Below are positions 21,614 through 32,160 of a DNA stretch of 64,000 bases, in pieces. Position 1 is the stretch's first letter. Each line of letters starts with the position of its first letter. The notes beneath the pieces are model-generated. The model made no database searches and was not told the origin of the DNA. It saw nothing but the letters and a program-made list of their open reading frames with translations. A program made the position numbers and the translations under genes. The DNA is from Tetracladium setigerum (Eukaryota > Ascomycota > Leotiomycetes > Helotiales): contig PZJY01000003.1 of assembly GCA_031472005.1 (NCBI GenBank), forward strand, positions 868,001 through 932,000, given 5' to 3'.

Positions 21614-23260
21614 CTTTCCTGGCTGATGTTGTCTTTGGTTTGTTGGTTTGTGGTTTGGTTGTGGTGAAGGAAAGAGAAGCAGAAGTTTGGGATGTGGAAG
21701 TTTCTGCGCGCAACTTGGCTCTCTTGGCGTTCTGGTCTTGGCGCACTATACCAAAAAAGGTTAGCGCAATTATACTTGTCAAATGCAGCATAAGGGCAAG
21801 TACAACTGTATATGGACGACCGAGAAGACTTACCTTCGAATAGAGTAGCACGAAAACGCTTGGAATTATCCTTGACCCTCTCGTCACGTTCCCCGAAAAC
21901 CAGTTTCCTCTCTTCCAACACCCACGCCTTTCTCCTGGCCAGTGAGGCAGCTGCCTCGGCTTCCAATTCTGCGAGCTTTTGCTCACTTGGTTCCTCAATC
22001 TTCTTCAGGTCCACAAAATTTCCGTCCCAGTCTTCTTCTCCGTGTACTTCTTCGACTATATTTCGCGCAGATATTAGATAGATTGCAACCCGAAATGGCA
22101 AAATCAAGATAGTAAAAGTAAATGTAACTTGCCAATTTCCCTCTGTCAAATAGCAAAGTGTTGTGTTGTGGGAGGGGAGTGTCAAACGTCTGGTAGACGT
22201 CTTGCTGTAAAGTTTGCGAGCACTATTGCTTTCTTTCTTCTCAAATAGTGCTGATCAATGACCATAGATCGCTTTTGGTAATAGATGATGCAACTGTTGC
22301 AGGAAATAGAACGGGTGTCAAAACTTCGGCAGAGTGGCCACTCTCAAACATCTCAGAATGGAGGAAGTACAGGAGTATATTGCCAATTGAAGACCGACAG
22401 CATGACCAAGTCCTGCTGTAATCGGTGGGCAGTGTAGGTGTTGAGAGGCAACATCGGGTACAGCCAGGGGTATCAGGACATGGCGGACAGTTGGTAATGA
22501 GCAGAGGTGCCTATGAAAATTTTGGGGAAAATGAATGGAAATGCAGAATGATGATTCGGAAGACGCATCAAACAAAATTGAGTACTTAGTCGAGACTGAA
22601 GAAACGCATTAAAGTGCTGGGCAGCAAATGGAGACCGGAGACGCAAAAGAATATATAACGCAAGAAAGAGTCCAGCAGTGAACAAAAGTCCGGACGGGGC
22701 ATCCCAAGGACGCATCAAACGAACCCGACCACCAAGCCGGACCGGAATAGATACACGATGAGCTCAAGAAGCAAGTAGGGTCCAGTGCTGTGCAACAGAA
22801 GACTCGAGCACCAAACTGAGGTCCCAAAAACGCAGAAAGAACTCGAGACGAACCTGGGGCAATGGGGCATGGTATATAGGGCTCGAGTATCCAACTAGAA
22901 CCCGAGAAAAGCACAAAGAATTCAAGCAAGAAACGGAACAGACCAACTCGAGAATAACGCGGAATTGAGAGTATATAACTTACTGGAAGCTCGGTGAGCG
23001 CGGAAGGCTTTCCAGTAGGCCTTCCCTTTCTTCTCGGGCGAGGGAGTTCTAAACTTTCTGACTATTGCTAGGGCATTAGAACTGGAAACTCTCTGTGGAT
23101 TGCATCAATTCATGTTACCGGAGGGGTCTTGAGGGGGAGGAGGGGGAGTGCTGGGTCTCGCCCACTCGGCGAAAAGTTCTGGGAGAGGAGGAGCTGGGAG
23201 GAAATCGTAGGAGTCTAATTCTCCCTGGGAATTGAGGGATGGGAAGGGAAAAGCCTCCAT
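21579..23260 (-). CDS. uncharacterised fungal protein, 202 aa, overlaps eEF1B-gamma start
   Basis: Four exons: 23260-23119, 23061-22984, 22055-21834, 21745-21579; all splice sites are GT-AG and the phases match. It begins MEAFPFPSLNSQGELDSYDF, then LPAPPLPELFAEWARPSTPP, KKGKAYWKAFRAHRASS, IEEVHGEEDWDGNFVDLKK and SLARRKAWVLEERKLVFGER, and ends in a basic Thr/Ser/Lys-rich tail. There is no known domain, signal peptide or membrane segment; the middle is a charged helix. The PAPPLPELFAEW and DWDGNF blocks look constrained, so it is probably a genuine gene rather than chance ORFs. Intron 2 is 928 nt, exceptional for this genome style. The TGA at 21579-21581 lies 32 nt beyond the eEF1B-gamma ATG, so the two coding regions overlap in different frames. 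Function unknown; the basic and charged composition suggests a nuclear or RNA-associated role, weakly. Confidence 0.6.
22056..22983 (-). other. unusually long (928 nt) intron with degenerate internal repeats
   Basis: The donor GTAAGT at 22983 and the acceptor at 22056 join phase 1 to phase 1. Inside, two blocks of about 46 bp (22801-22847 and 22880-22926 on plus) are clearly similar, both starting with a CTCGAG-containing stretch. Further weaker echoes lie towards 22620-22740. The minus strand also has pyrimidine-rich stretches. Because the eEF1B-gamma start lies just downstream, this intron may also carry that gene's promoter. An unseen internal exon is possible but not needed for frame continuity. 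Confidence 0.5.
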
Positions 23261-24400
23261 TCGAGAATCTTAAATTTTATTGAAGGTGCAGAAGGAGTTG
23301 AGAACTCGAACTGTGGGATTTTACATACTCGTTGTGGGGTTCGTCATTTGAGGAAGGGACGACCTGCACACTGTACCTAAGCAGGTAGCGTAGGTGCATT
23401 GTGGACCAGGTATGTAAACTCATAGAGCAGCGGGGAAAAAACACAGTATACTAATGTTACTAACCTTCGTAAGTAGATACTATGTAACGCTCTATTTCAC
23501 GAACTTGGGACTACCATGCTTTGGCGCAGAGAGTGCGCTTTGGTAGCTCTATGTGCTGAACCTGGGCTTCCCACCGGGCAGTCGCTGATGCAGAAGCTTC
23601 AGCGCGTCGGATACTGGAGATGCTGCAATCATGAACAGAAAAGAGAGCATATCATGTTCGAAGACTACTAGGTGATGAGAAAACGCGGCAAGTGCCTGCA
23701 ACACACAAGCAGGAGTTTTTTGCTAGACAAAGTTGCCCTTTTCATTCCCCAGCCGGGCTGCACTTCACCCGATATGAACATTGTATTCTACTCTATCTAA
23801 CATTCTCAGCAAAAGTTGATCGTCAATTCATATATGAAGGTATGTTGTGCCAGTGTCCATTCTTCTCGGCGTCTAACAGTACAAGCACTCATTTCTTCAT
23901 ACGTCTCCTTAAATTTTGGAAGATTAACCAGCAACACGTTTGAGGTGAAGATGAGATATGTATACCGACTAGTAAGGCATCGCCACCTGACTTTGAGCCA
24001 AATTGTGCGGAAGATAATAGTAGGCATGGAAGCAGAATCCAAGGACACACCGCTGTATAATAGATAGATAGGTGCCTTTCACATACTTCAAAGAGCTGAA
24101 CTAAGTACAAAGGATCGCACACTTGGTTTGGGAATATGTTCACGAAAGTACTTCACAACATTACATGGACGGTAACAGGGATATGTTTCACACTTTTTGT
24201 TTTAAGAATGCAACGCTTCGATTAAAGAAAAATCTGTCTAGAAACAGAATGCCTGCTAATATACAATGTAAAGAAATCCATGCACTTCGCCATTGGAGTA
24301 AAAGAATCTCCTACAGCTGGCTCGTAAGGCGACTAGCAAAAATTTCAGAACCGACACCTTCGACCGCTCAGATGCATGATGTTCCCTCTGTCGTCTCCAT
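23261..24400. other. intergenic, no gene seen
   Basis: 1.1 kb between two minus-strand genes. It contains only short unrecognised ORFs. No transposase, tRNA or repeat structure was found. The lower-coordinate part is the 3' flank of the GIY-YIG gene and the upper part the promoter of the gene at 23260. Confidence 0.45.
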
Positions 24401-27400
24401 TTAATCACCTCCATAATCCTCCTCCTCGTCATCATCTTCTAGAAGTATTGCCATCTCGGCATGATCGATAGCAGATTTGGCGTCTTCATCCTCTTCCATC
24501 GTTGGTGCGATTGCGGCAAGTGTAGATGCTGTAGGTCCCTGAATCGTTTGTGGTCCGCGTATGTCCTTTATAGGAACTCGAGCAAACTTGCGCTTATAAT
24601 GCTCACGGGTGCTATCAGTCAGCGGAATGTAGAAACACATCCGGCGAAGCATAAAGCAAGGCGCACATGATTTCCAATTGCCAATGCTGATACTGGAACA
24701 CTCTTCATCTATATCCCTGTCCATGTTATAATACCCTGGAGTATGTGTGCTGCGCAGGCATAATACACACCACTTTGGGAGCTTGTCAACGTGAATTTGC
24801 GTAGCATCAAGACCTTCGACGGGCTCGAAGTAAACGTGGGGGTACAACTCGGAAATCGCAACACGATTGGCGGCGAATGATACGAGCTCTGGGATGCTTC
24901 GATGCATTGGTGCTTGATCTTTGATCGTGATGGTTTGTGTTCTGTGGTTGAAATTGATTTCTTTGATCGATATCTCCGGGCCCTTCTTGATCCAGACGAA
25001 TGGTTTGCCATTATTGTAATTGACTTTCATCAAGGTATCCCAAATACAGCGAAGCTTGACATATAGCCTTGAGACATGCGGGTATGCTTCGGCCTCTGCT
25101 GAAGAGAAGTTTTCTTGAACCTTGACTGGGAGACCAAGAGCTTCGAACGGTCCGTAGGTTGCTTGAAGCCAGAGCGTCTTCCACTCTCCATTTGTTTCTT
25201 GCCATTCGCATCGTATCCCTTCGATAGTGTTAGTAGATATTATCAACAAGTAACACAAAAAGAAAAGTCCACATACCTATGCGATTCAACTCTTGCCAGT
25301 CATCAAAAGGTCCAGGTTCTGGAAGTTTTCCATATGGAATCGGATGGCGCTTTCCAGCTCCCGTGTATATCTCCATGACAATATATACTCTCGGTGGGTA
25401 TTTGACATTTCTCGGAAGACTCAGATTCACTCTCCCCCTGCGGTCCAGCCCACCAGCCCAAGGTATGACTGTAGTACGTTCCTCGCCAACTCGCACCATT
25501 CTAGCATTAGTTCTGTAGATGCGAACTGGGCCGGTAGCTTTGTCTAGAGTGTAGATATGGCATGTTAGCGAGGTGTGTTTGATCAAAAGCTCTGTCAACG
25601 GAGTCTTAAAGTTCAGACCGATGGTGTCAAGTAACTGCCATCCAGTCTTCGCAAACACGCTCCGCGAAATTTCGCTGAACGACATTGCCATTGTTACGTC
25701 GAAGTAGTACTTTGAAAGCAATGAGTGTGTTTGTAATGATGCTGTAGTCATAATATCCACCCAAGAGTGGAATAGACAAACGAAGGTATGTTCGGCGAGA
25801 CGTAGTATCTTGTTAGCAACTTGGATATCAAGGCCACTGAGATCGCACAAAACGAACATGCGATGGTCTGCTGCACCGCGTGCCTTAGCATACATCTGGC
25901 CAGGAGCTTCGTAGTTTCGTAGACTTGCTTCATGTCCTTTACGACGCTTTCCAGCGTTGATAGATTTACCAACGTAGCATCCATCACCACCTCCAACAAG
26001 GCCCCTAAACAGGATAAGATAAATGACCTTTCTATCATCGGTGACTTGTGTAACGGTGTTGGAATGTGTGATCGGAAGATTCCACAAGTCATTAATGGAA
26101 CATTTGCCATTGTCGAGGATCTCTCTGACATCCTTGGGAATTCCTGTAGTCCAGAATTAGTTTCGTTGTAAAAGATACTATGGAATATCTACCTACCATT
26201 GTAAAGAATGTTTTCGAATTGGACAGAATTTTCTTTCAAACTTTTCAAAGCGTCTTGATCGGCACCTTTAGCGGTGAGTTGCTCAGTTGCGGAAATGATA
26301 TCGGTGATCAATGTGCGAACTGTGTTCCGTAATACCGAGCTTCCAGTAATGAACTTTATGAATTTAGGGATTTTGTGATCTTCGTCAACAATCCTCACAT
26401 CCCTAAACTTTTGACCATGGACCAAATCTTGAATCCTAACCCATCCAGCTTTACTGGAACGAGCAAGCATGAACTTGATCCACTTCACACCACTCTGATC
26501 AGTACAAAGATTGCCAATGGTATAACCCTCTTGACCTTGACGAACCGCCAGACCTGTCGTGCGGACGTTCTGGTTTGGAAGAAATGTCTCTCCTGTCGGG
26601 ATGTAATCGTTCTTCACAATACATGTCCAGATCTCTTCCTTCTTTTGTGCTGCTTGCACAATAGTGCTATCTTGGAAAAGTGCGCCGGTTGCAAGGAAAT
26701 TCTCAGCTGGTTCATGTTGCTGTTCGGTGTTGTTCGGTGGAATAGATGAAGTGATGAATGATGATGATGGTGCAGATCCATATGATGGCATGGCTCGCTC
26801 TCCTTTCATCTTATCCAGACGAAGTCTCTCGTATCTACTGGCAATCTCACCGATTTGTCGGAATGGGAAGAATTGCCTCTTCATTTCAGTCAAATCCCTA
26901 CCACCTTTCATATTCAGCAGGAGCTGATCATCTTCGCCACTCCACAGGTCGCCTGATCTTGACATAGATGCCGCAGGAAGCTTTGGGGCCGGAGGAAGTT
27001 GAGCCGGTGGAACAATGGGTGCAATATTCTTCTTTTCCATCCTCAACCAATTGATATCTTTGCTGGGAAACCACTTTCTTATAATCTCAGGGCCGCCGAT
27101 TTTGATTGCCATGGCATTTGCAATTATTGCATTCTGATGTGTTGTTTCAGCATAATTCTGACCCTCGGGGGAAATTGATATCCATAAAGGCCTGGTGGAG
27201 TCGGCACAGAATATCGAGCAGGAGGTACAAGAACATCATGCCTCTTGGAGATAGAATCCGCGGACTTGGTAGGAAAGAAACGTGCTTTGATCTGCCTAAA
27301 ACTGATTCCTTGTACCCGGGCGTTGACTATAATCAAGTCTTGTTGTGTAGGAGGCGCACCTATATAGTCGCCATCCTCTGGTAGTGGATGTGTAGCTGCT

Positions 27401-28299
27401 TTGGGATGTGGTTTAGCCTGTGTGGTTGGAGGGATGTGAAGTTCACTGGCTCGAGATATCACCCAACCCTCACTTCTCTTGGGAAACCAACCCAGTGCAA
27501 TCGCAAGATAGCCAATTCCCTGCTTTCTAGCAGCTATTAAGATGGAATCCTGATCGTCTGAACCTTCGTGGTCTCCACCTCTTGGAGGCAGTTGGAAGTC
27601 GGTCAGAGGTTGTGTATCTGCGTCTGGATGTGGAACTGGTTCGGGTGGAGGTGGAGCGATCTCCTTTTCTCGTTTACTGACCCAATCTCTTCTTCTTTTC
27701 GGAAACCAACCCCTTGCAATGGCTGGGTAGCTGAGCCCCTCACTCCTAGCAGTCATTATGATGTGATCCTGGTCGTCTGCGCCTTCGTGGTCACCACCTT
27801 GTGGAGGCAGTTGGAAGTCGGTCAGAGGTTGTGTATATGCGTCTGGACGTGGAACTGGCTCGGATGGAGGTGGAGCGAGCTGCTTTACTCGTTTACTGAC
27901 CCAATCTCTTCCTTTCTTCGGAAACCAACCCGTTACAATGGCTGGGTAGCTGAACCCCTCACTCCTAGCGGTCATTATGATGAGATCTTGATCGTCTGCG
28001 CCTTCGTGGTCACCACCTTGTGGAGGCAGTTGGAAGTCGCTTGTTGTGTTCGGAGGCTGTGTGCCAGTTTGAGATGAAGAGAGGAAGCCAGTATGCATGT
28101 TACTTCCAGCGGGTGTAATGGTAGAAGTGTCGTCCTGAGCAGCCTCGCTAACCCCTCGACCTCTACCTCTACCACCTCTGCCACTGCTTCCTTGACCTTG
28201 AGTTCCTTGGGGAGCACCGCGACCTCGACCTCGACCTCGACCTCGCCCTCCTTCGCCTGAGCCCCCCTGTTGGCTATCGCCTCCACTCTGAGGATTCAT
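24401..28299 (-). CDS. large multidomain protein: RGG tail, SANT/Myb-like repeats, GIY-YIG nuclease-like domain, CxxC pairs
   Basis: Exons 28299-26197, 26143-25277 and 25218-24401 (introns 53 and 58 nt, phases match); about 1262 aa once one missing base near 27167-27171 is allowed for. Residues 13-50 are RGG/GR-rich. Residues 88-306 are three 73-residue units (DFQLPPQGGDHEGADDQD, then ARSEG.SYPAIA.GWFPKR..DWVSKR), followed by three more diverged SANT/Myb-like units, the last being LWSGEDDQLLLNMKGG..YERLR. A beta-rich stretch (IGNLCTDQSGVKWIKFMLA) follows, possibly SH3-like. At about 740-840 is a GIY-YIG-type core: VIYLILFRG, then CYVGKSINAGKRRKGHEA and later AEHTFVCLF, which supply both Tyr, the Arg, a His and the metal-binding Glu. 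The C-terminus has WCVLC and SCAPC pairs and an acidic tail (EDDDEEEDYGGD). The layout suggests a DNA- or chromatin-targeted nuclease; function unknown. Confidence 0.75.
27536..28046. repeat. tandem 219-bp coding repeat (about 2.5 near copies)
   Basis: The stretch containing CTGATCGTCTG..CCTTCGTGG recurs at about 27553, 27772 and 27991, a period of 219 bp (73 codons). Copies two and three are nearly identical, while the first is more diverged. It encodes the SANT-like GWFPK units of the gene at 24401-28299. The high identity suggests recent amplification or gene conversion. Confidence 0.85.
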
Positions 28300-28559
28300 G
28301 TTCGACGTTGTCCAAGAGTCTCTGTTGGGATTCTCCTTGTGTGGGTATGGTTGTGGTCGATCTGCGCGGTGCTGATATCTGTTCGAATGGGGATGCACTA
28401 GACAAAGTGAGAAACTTGTCAGACGAGAATCGTAAGTTCGGGTCGAAAGGCTTACCAAAAGCTTCTTGTGTGCAGAAGTTGTGGGGTAGATGATTTTGGT
28501 GGGAGATCGATTGATGGTGAGATGGAAGGAAATGTCAGGGAGTCTCACCAGAGATCCGC

Positions 28560-29800
28560 GGAGGCTTTGACTCTTGTTGTTGAAGAAGTTGAAACAACAC
28601 GATAGGGTTTGGAAGTGCAATGATGCGGAAGAAAGATCGCGACCAAGTCGCGTTGGGTTGAGGGAGATGTTGAGTTCAAAAAATTAGAGGGGGAAAAGAG
28701 ATCCTTAAATACCTGAGGTTGAAGTGTCAAGACGCTAGCGTTGCCAAATAACAAATTCACTTTCTCTGATTCACCTCGACTCTAACCTGGATATTCAGGT
28801 TTACACTCCAATATTCTTCATCCAGTCACTTTAAAAATTGAGTTTGATATTCTGCATGCAATAAGAAATACCATAACAAACCCTGAAGCTCATCGTATGT
28901 GCCAAAGCTGGCAGACAGCTTCAATCATCTTTATTCCAATCCCATTCACACAAAGGGAAAGAAAGGCATTTGGCTCACAAAGCCATCATAGATTAGGTTC
29001 TCAGGTTGTAAACTGAGGGGTTCTGATTTGTTCCATTCGCAATGACAGAATCACCTCAATCACCTTTCACCTAACCCTTCAACCTCGCAAATGAGATGAT
29101 TTTCTCAATTAGAGATGACAGATGGTCGCACACCTCAACAGGCTTAATCACCTGAGCTTCAACATGAAACATTTACAATTCTAGCACCTTCTCATCCTTC
29201 ATTGAGTATTGAAGGCATCGAAGCGAAGAGTAACTGGAGCAGGATGTGAAACGCGGTGTAGCATGCCTTGCATAAAGAGTTTGAGTTCCAACCAAAAAAA
29301 AAAAAAGAATGGCTCGTAAAATGTCTAGCATGGCTTGTTGAATCAAAAAATAGTAACAAAAGAAGAGCAGCGGATCAAGTTTTAGACAAGAATGAGATGC
29401 ATCTCAAACAAGAGCTGCAAGTTAGGACGAACAGGAGAGTGAACTGCCACCATCCTACCTCAGCTTCACACTTCACCTATGCAAGGAATATCTTTGGGAA
29501 GCGGGCTCTCGCTCTGCCATTAATCTTGAGAAACGATCGTATCAGATAGTGCGTGCACAGCCTTCTTGTCAAATGTATCTCTATTACTGGCTCGAGGGTG
29601 GTGATGGAGTTGGGGCCAAGGAGGATACATCTGATAAATACCTCGTCGAACTTAATCATTCAATATAAGTGATGTTCCAGGCAAAGATTAAATAATTTCT
29701 CCAGAAATCCTGATCGTTGAATCGCCAATAGAAGTGTTGGGGATTTGAGGAGTGTTCAAGTGACGTTCGGTGATTGAGGACAGTAAGAGCTTACTAATCA
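28560..29800. repeat. direct duplication, copy 1 (upstream of GIY-YIG gene)
   Basis: About 1.2 kb that matches 30637-31840 in order and orientation. Examples are the GAAAGATCG..AAGTCGCGTTGGG stretch near 28632 against 30708, and TGTTCAAGTGACGTT near 29752 against 31796. Similarity is patchy with many substitutions and small indels. It covers the 5' flank of the gene at 24401-28299. Confidence 0.75.
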
Positions 29801-30355
29801 CCTGCTGTTTCTTGAGGTTGTCCCCGAGAGGACGCTGAGGTCACGTGTATTTCATTTAAACTCGCTTCTATTTTGTCTATTACCTAGTGTTTGGCCAGCC
29901 TACCATAACGCGAATACTGAAAAACTCGGCGGCAAGGTGGGTGACTAAGTTGGCCTTGACTTGCTAAGTTCTATTCACTACCTCTACGTAACACCTCGAG
30001 AACCGTACACGCATTTCTAATTCGAGCCCTTGCCGGGCGAGAGTGAATCGGGATCGGGGACGTTACATAGAGAATATATCGAGAAAACAAGGGCAGGAAA
30101 TTACCTACCTTTGCATCCACTTCACGCCTATTTACTAGAGTAAATTAGGCTCCTACCTATCTATGATATAAAGTTCGACGACATTTGATTCTAAAGTCGA
30201 TACTTTGAAACAATTTCATGTTTCCCAAATGGATTCCTTTCATATCCCATATCTCGACCCCAACGGAGGGCTGAGCCGTTCCTTCCCGTCCAGTAGGTGC
30301 CATGCTTGCATATCTGGTCCCCGTAACTGCACCGGTGCTGGTGGTCATCACAAAT

Positions 30356-30446
30356 CATATAATCGACAGTAATCTTCCACTGTCGAATATCCTTGAAAAT
30401 CGTATAATCGATAGGAATATTCCACTGTTGAATATCCTTGACTGTC
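30356..30446. repeat. 45-bp tandem repeat, 2 copies
   Basis: Units begin at 30356 (CATATAATCGACAG) and 30401 (CGTATAATCGATAG) and each includes TTCCACTGT.GAATATCCTTGA. The period is 45 bp, so on the minus strand it would repeat 15 residues in an open frame. Confidence 0.8.
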
Positions 30447-30636
30447 GCGAAGTTGCCATGTACCATGATAGAAACGTCCGCCGAACCATTCGGTCAGCAT
30501 CCTTTGGCAGTTGGGGCGTGACATGCACTGCAACTCGGCGACAAGATCTGGACTGGGAGCAGTTGGGACGAACTCATAAGAGCTCAGCTCTCCGTGGAGT
30601 CGAGAACTGGCAGATAAAGCGACTCCATTTCGGCAG

Positions 30637-31840
30637 GGCCTGTTATTGTTGTTGTGGTTGAAGTCGGAAAGACACGACTGGGTTTGGGGGTGCAAGGTTG
30701 CGGGAAAGAAAGATCGAGACCGAAGTCGCGTTGGGTTTGGGGAGATGTCGAGTCCAAGAAGGCGGAGAGGGAAAAGTTGTTGCTTAAGTACCTAGGGAGA
30801 AGGGGTCGGTAAGCCAGCCTTGTCGAACAACTAATTCACTTCCTATAATTCACCTCAACTCCAACCCAAATATTCAGGCACTCGGCCCAATCTTCTTGAT
30901 CAAGTCACCTTAAACACTAATTTTATGGTCTCCTATATGACAAACCCGAATAGCCCTGAAAGTTCATTTCGTCTTCGCCAAAGCTGAGACGACGTCAACC
31001 ATCTTCCTTCTATTTCCATTCACGCCCAAAGAGGAAGGCAAAGTGTTCAGCTCATAGCATCATCACAACCTAGGCATTCACTTTATTCCGCCTCTAGATT
31101 TACCTGTGGTATTCTGTTCGAAAGATGAAATTCAAGGTCATCAACGATGTCTGAGGGCAGCCAAGCTCCAACGAACTTCTCCCAGTTGCTGAGGTGAGAT
31201 GACCTCCTCAAGCAAAGCCGAGAGAATTGGTAGTATGCCTCAGAGCGTCTAATGACTTGAAATGCAAACTGAAGTATCTGTAGGTTATAGCATCTCCGTT
31301 ACAGTGCTTCCCAGAAATAAGTTCGCGTTCAAATGAAAGAATAATGTTCGCAAAAATATAAGGCAGGCCTTTGTTAAACAAACAAATAGTAGCAAAGGAA
31401 GGGCGAGGAAACATTTTTTGAAAAATTATACAAAAATCAGATGCGTTGCAACCAATTTCATCGTCCACCATGAACTTGACTGTTAACTCACAACTCCTTC
31501 ACTTATGGGAGCAATCCTTTGGGGAATCTCTGCTTTCATCGATCCCCACCATTGATCTCCATAAATCATCACATCAGATATTGTGTGCATATCCATCCTG
31601 GTATACTTGTCGTTATTATTAGGCACCCAATGCTGTGTGTCCCCGCTGCTGAAGGGGGTTAGAGTCCAAGTATTCGATAACTACCTTGTTGAACTTGATC
31701 CTCTAAGGTAAGTGATGGTCCAGGTAAAATTTAGATACCTTCTCTAGAAGTCCTAATCGCAAAATCGCTCGTAGAAGCGCCAAAGATTTGGGCGATGTTC
31801 AAGTGACGTTGGAAAGCAAACTAAAGAACTTACTAATTAA
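30637..31840. repeat. direct duplication, copy 2
   Basis: Diverged counterpart of 28560-29800, with an offset of about 2.05-2.08 kb. The left side of copy 1 is the start of the GIY-YIG gene; the left side of this copy (30157-30636) shows no recognisable remnant of that gene. Confidence 0.75.
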
Positions 31841-32160
31841 TATTGTGTCTAGGTTGAATAGATACACACATGCTAGATTAAACTAATAAAGACCCTAGGC
31901 ATGATAATAAAATCAAGCAAATTCTAGCAAGATATTACGAAAGTCGACTCATAAGCTTCAATGTAGTCAAGTTCTCACTCATATCGTAGTCTACGGTTTG
32001 TACTTATCGTACCGTACGATGGGGTAGAAATGGTTACTAAGCGCACCTCTTGGCATTTGCACGTAAATTTGATCGAGACTCACGGCGAGACGACCATCAT
32101 CACATTACCTGAACCACAATTGCGCCCACCCTCCACCCTTAAACGCGCACATCTCTAATC

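Larger units (their letters stand above)
28300..32160. other. gene-poor segment with duplicated non-coding DNA
   Basis: 3.9 kb upstream of the GIY-YIG gene and of MRPS9. Apart from the two copies of a 1.2-kb direct duplication and a 45-bp tandem repeat it holds only short ORFs. A minus-strand ORF at 30191-30466 has a few Cys residues (CDDHQHRCSYGDQICKHG) but no recognised domain. No reverse transcriptase, transposase or terminal inverted repeat was found. Confidence 0.5.

Noticed and set aside
23105..23107. In-frame TGA apparently interrupting the 23260 gene
   Set aside because: A 57-nt GT-AG intron (23062-23118) with a CTAAT branch-like site removes it and joins the phases exactly.
22200..24400. 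Possible transposon remnants
   Set aside because: No transposase or reverse-transcriptase motif, terminal repeat or target-site duplication could be seen.
27568..28077. 169-codon plus-strand ORF with Trp-rich repeats
   Set aside because: Mirror of the 219-bp coding repeats of the SANT/GIY-YIG gene on the other strand.
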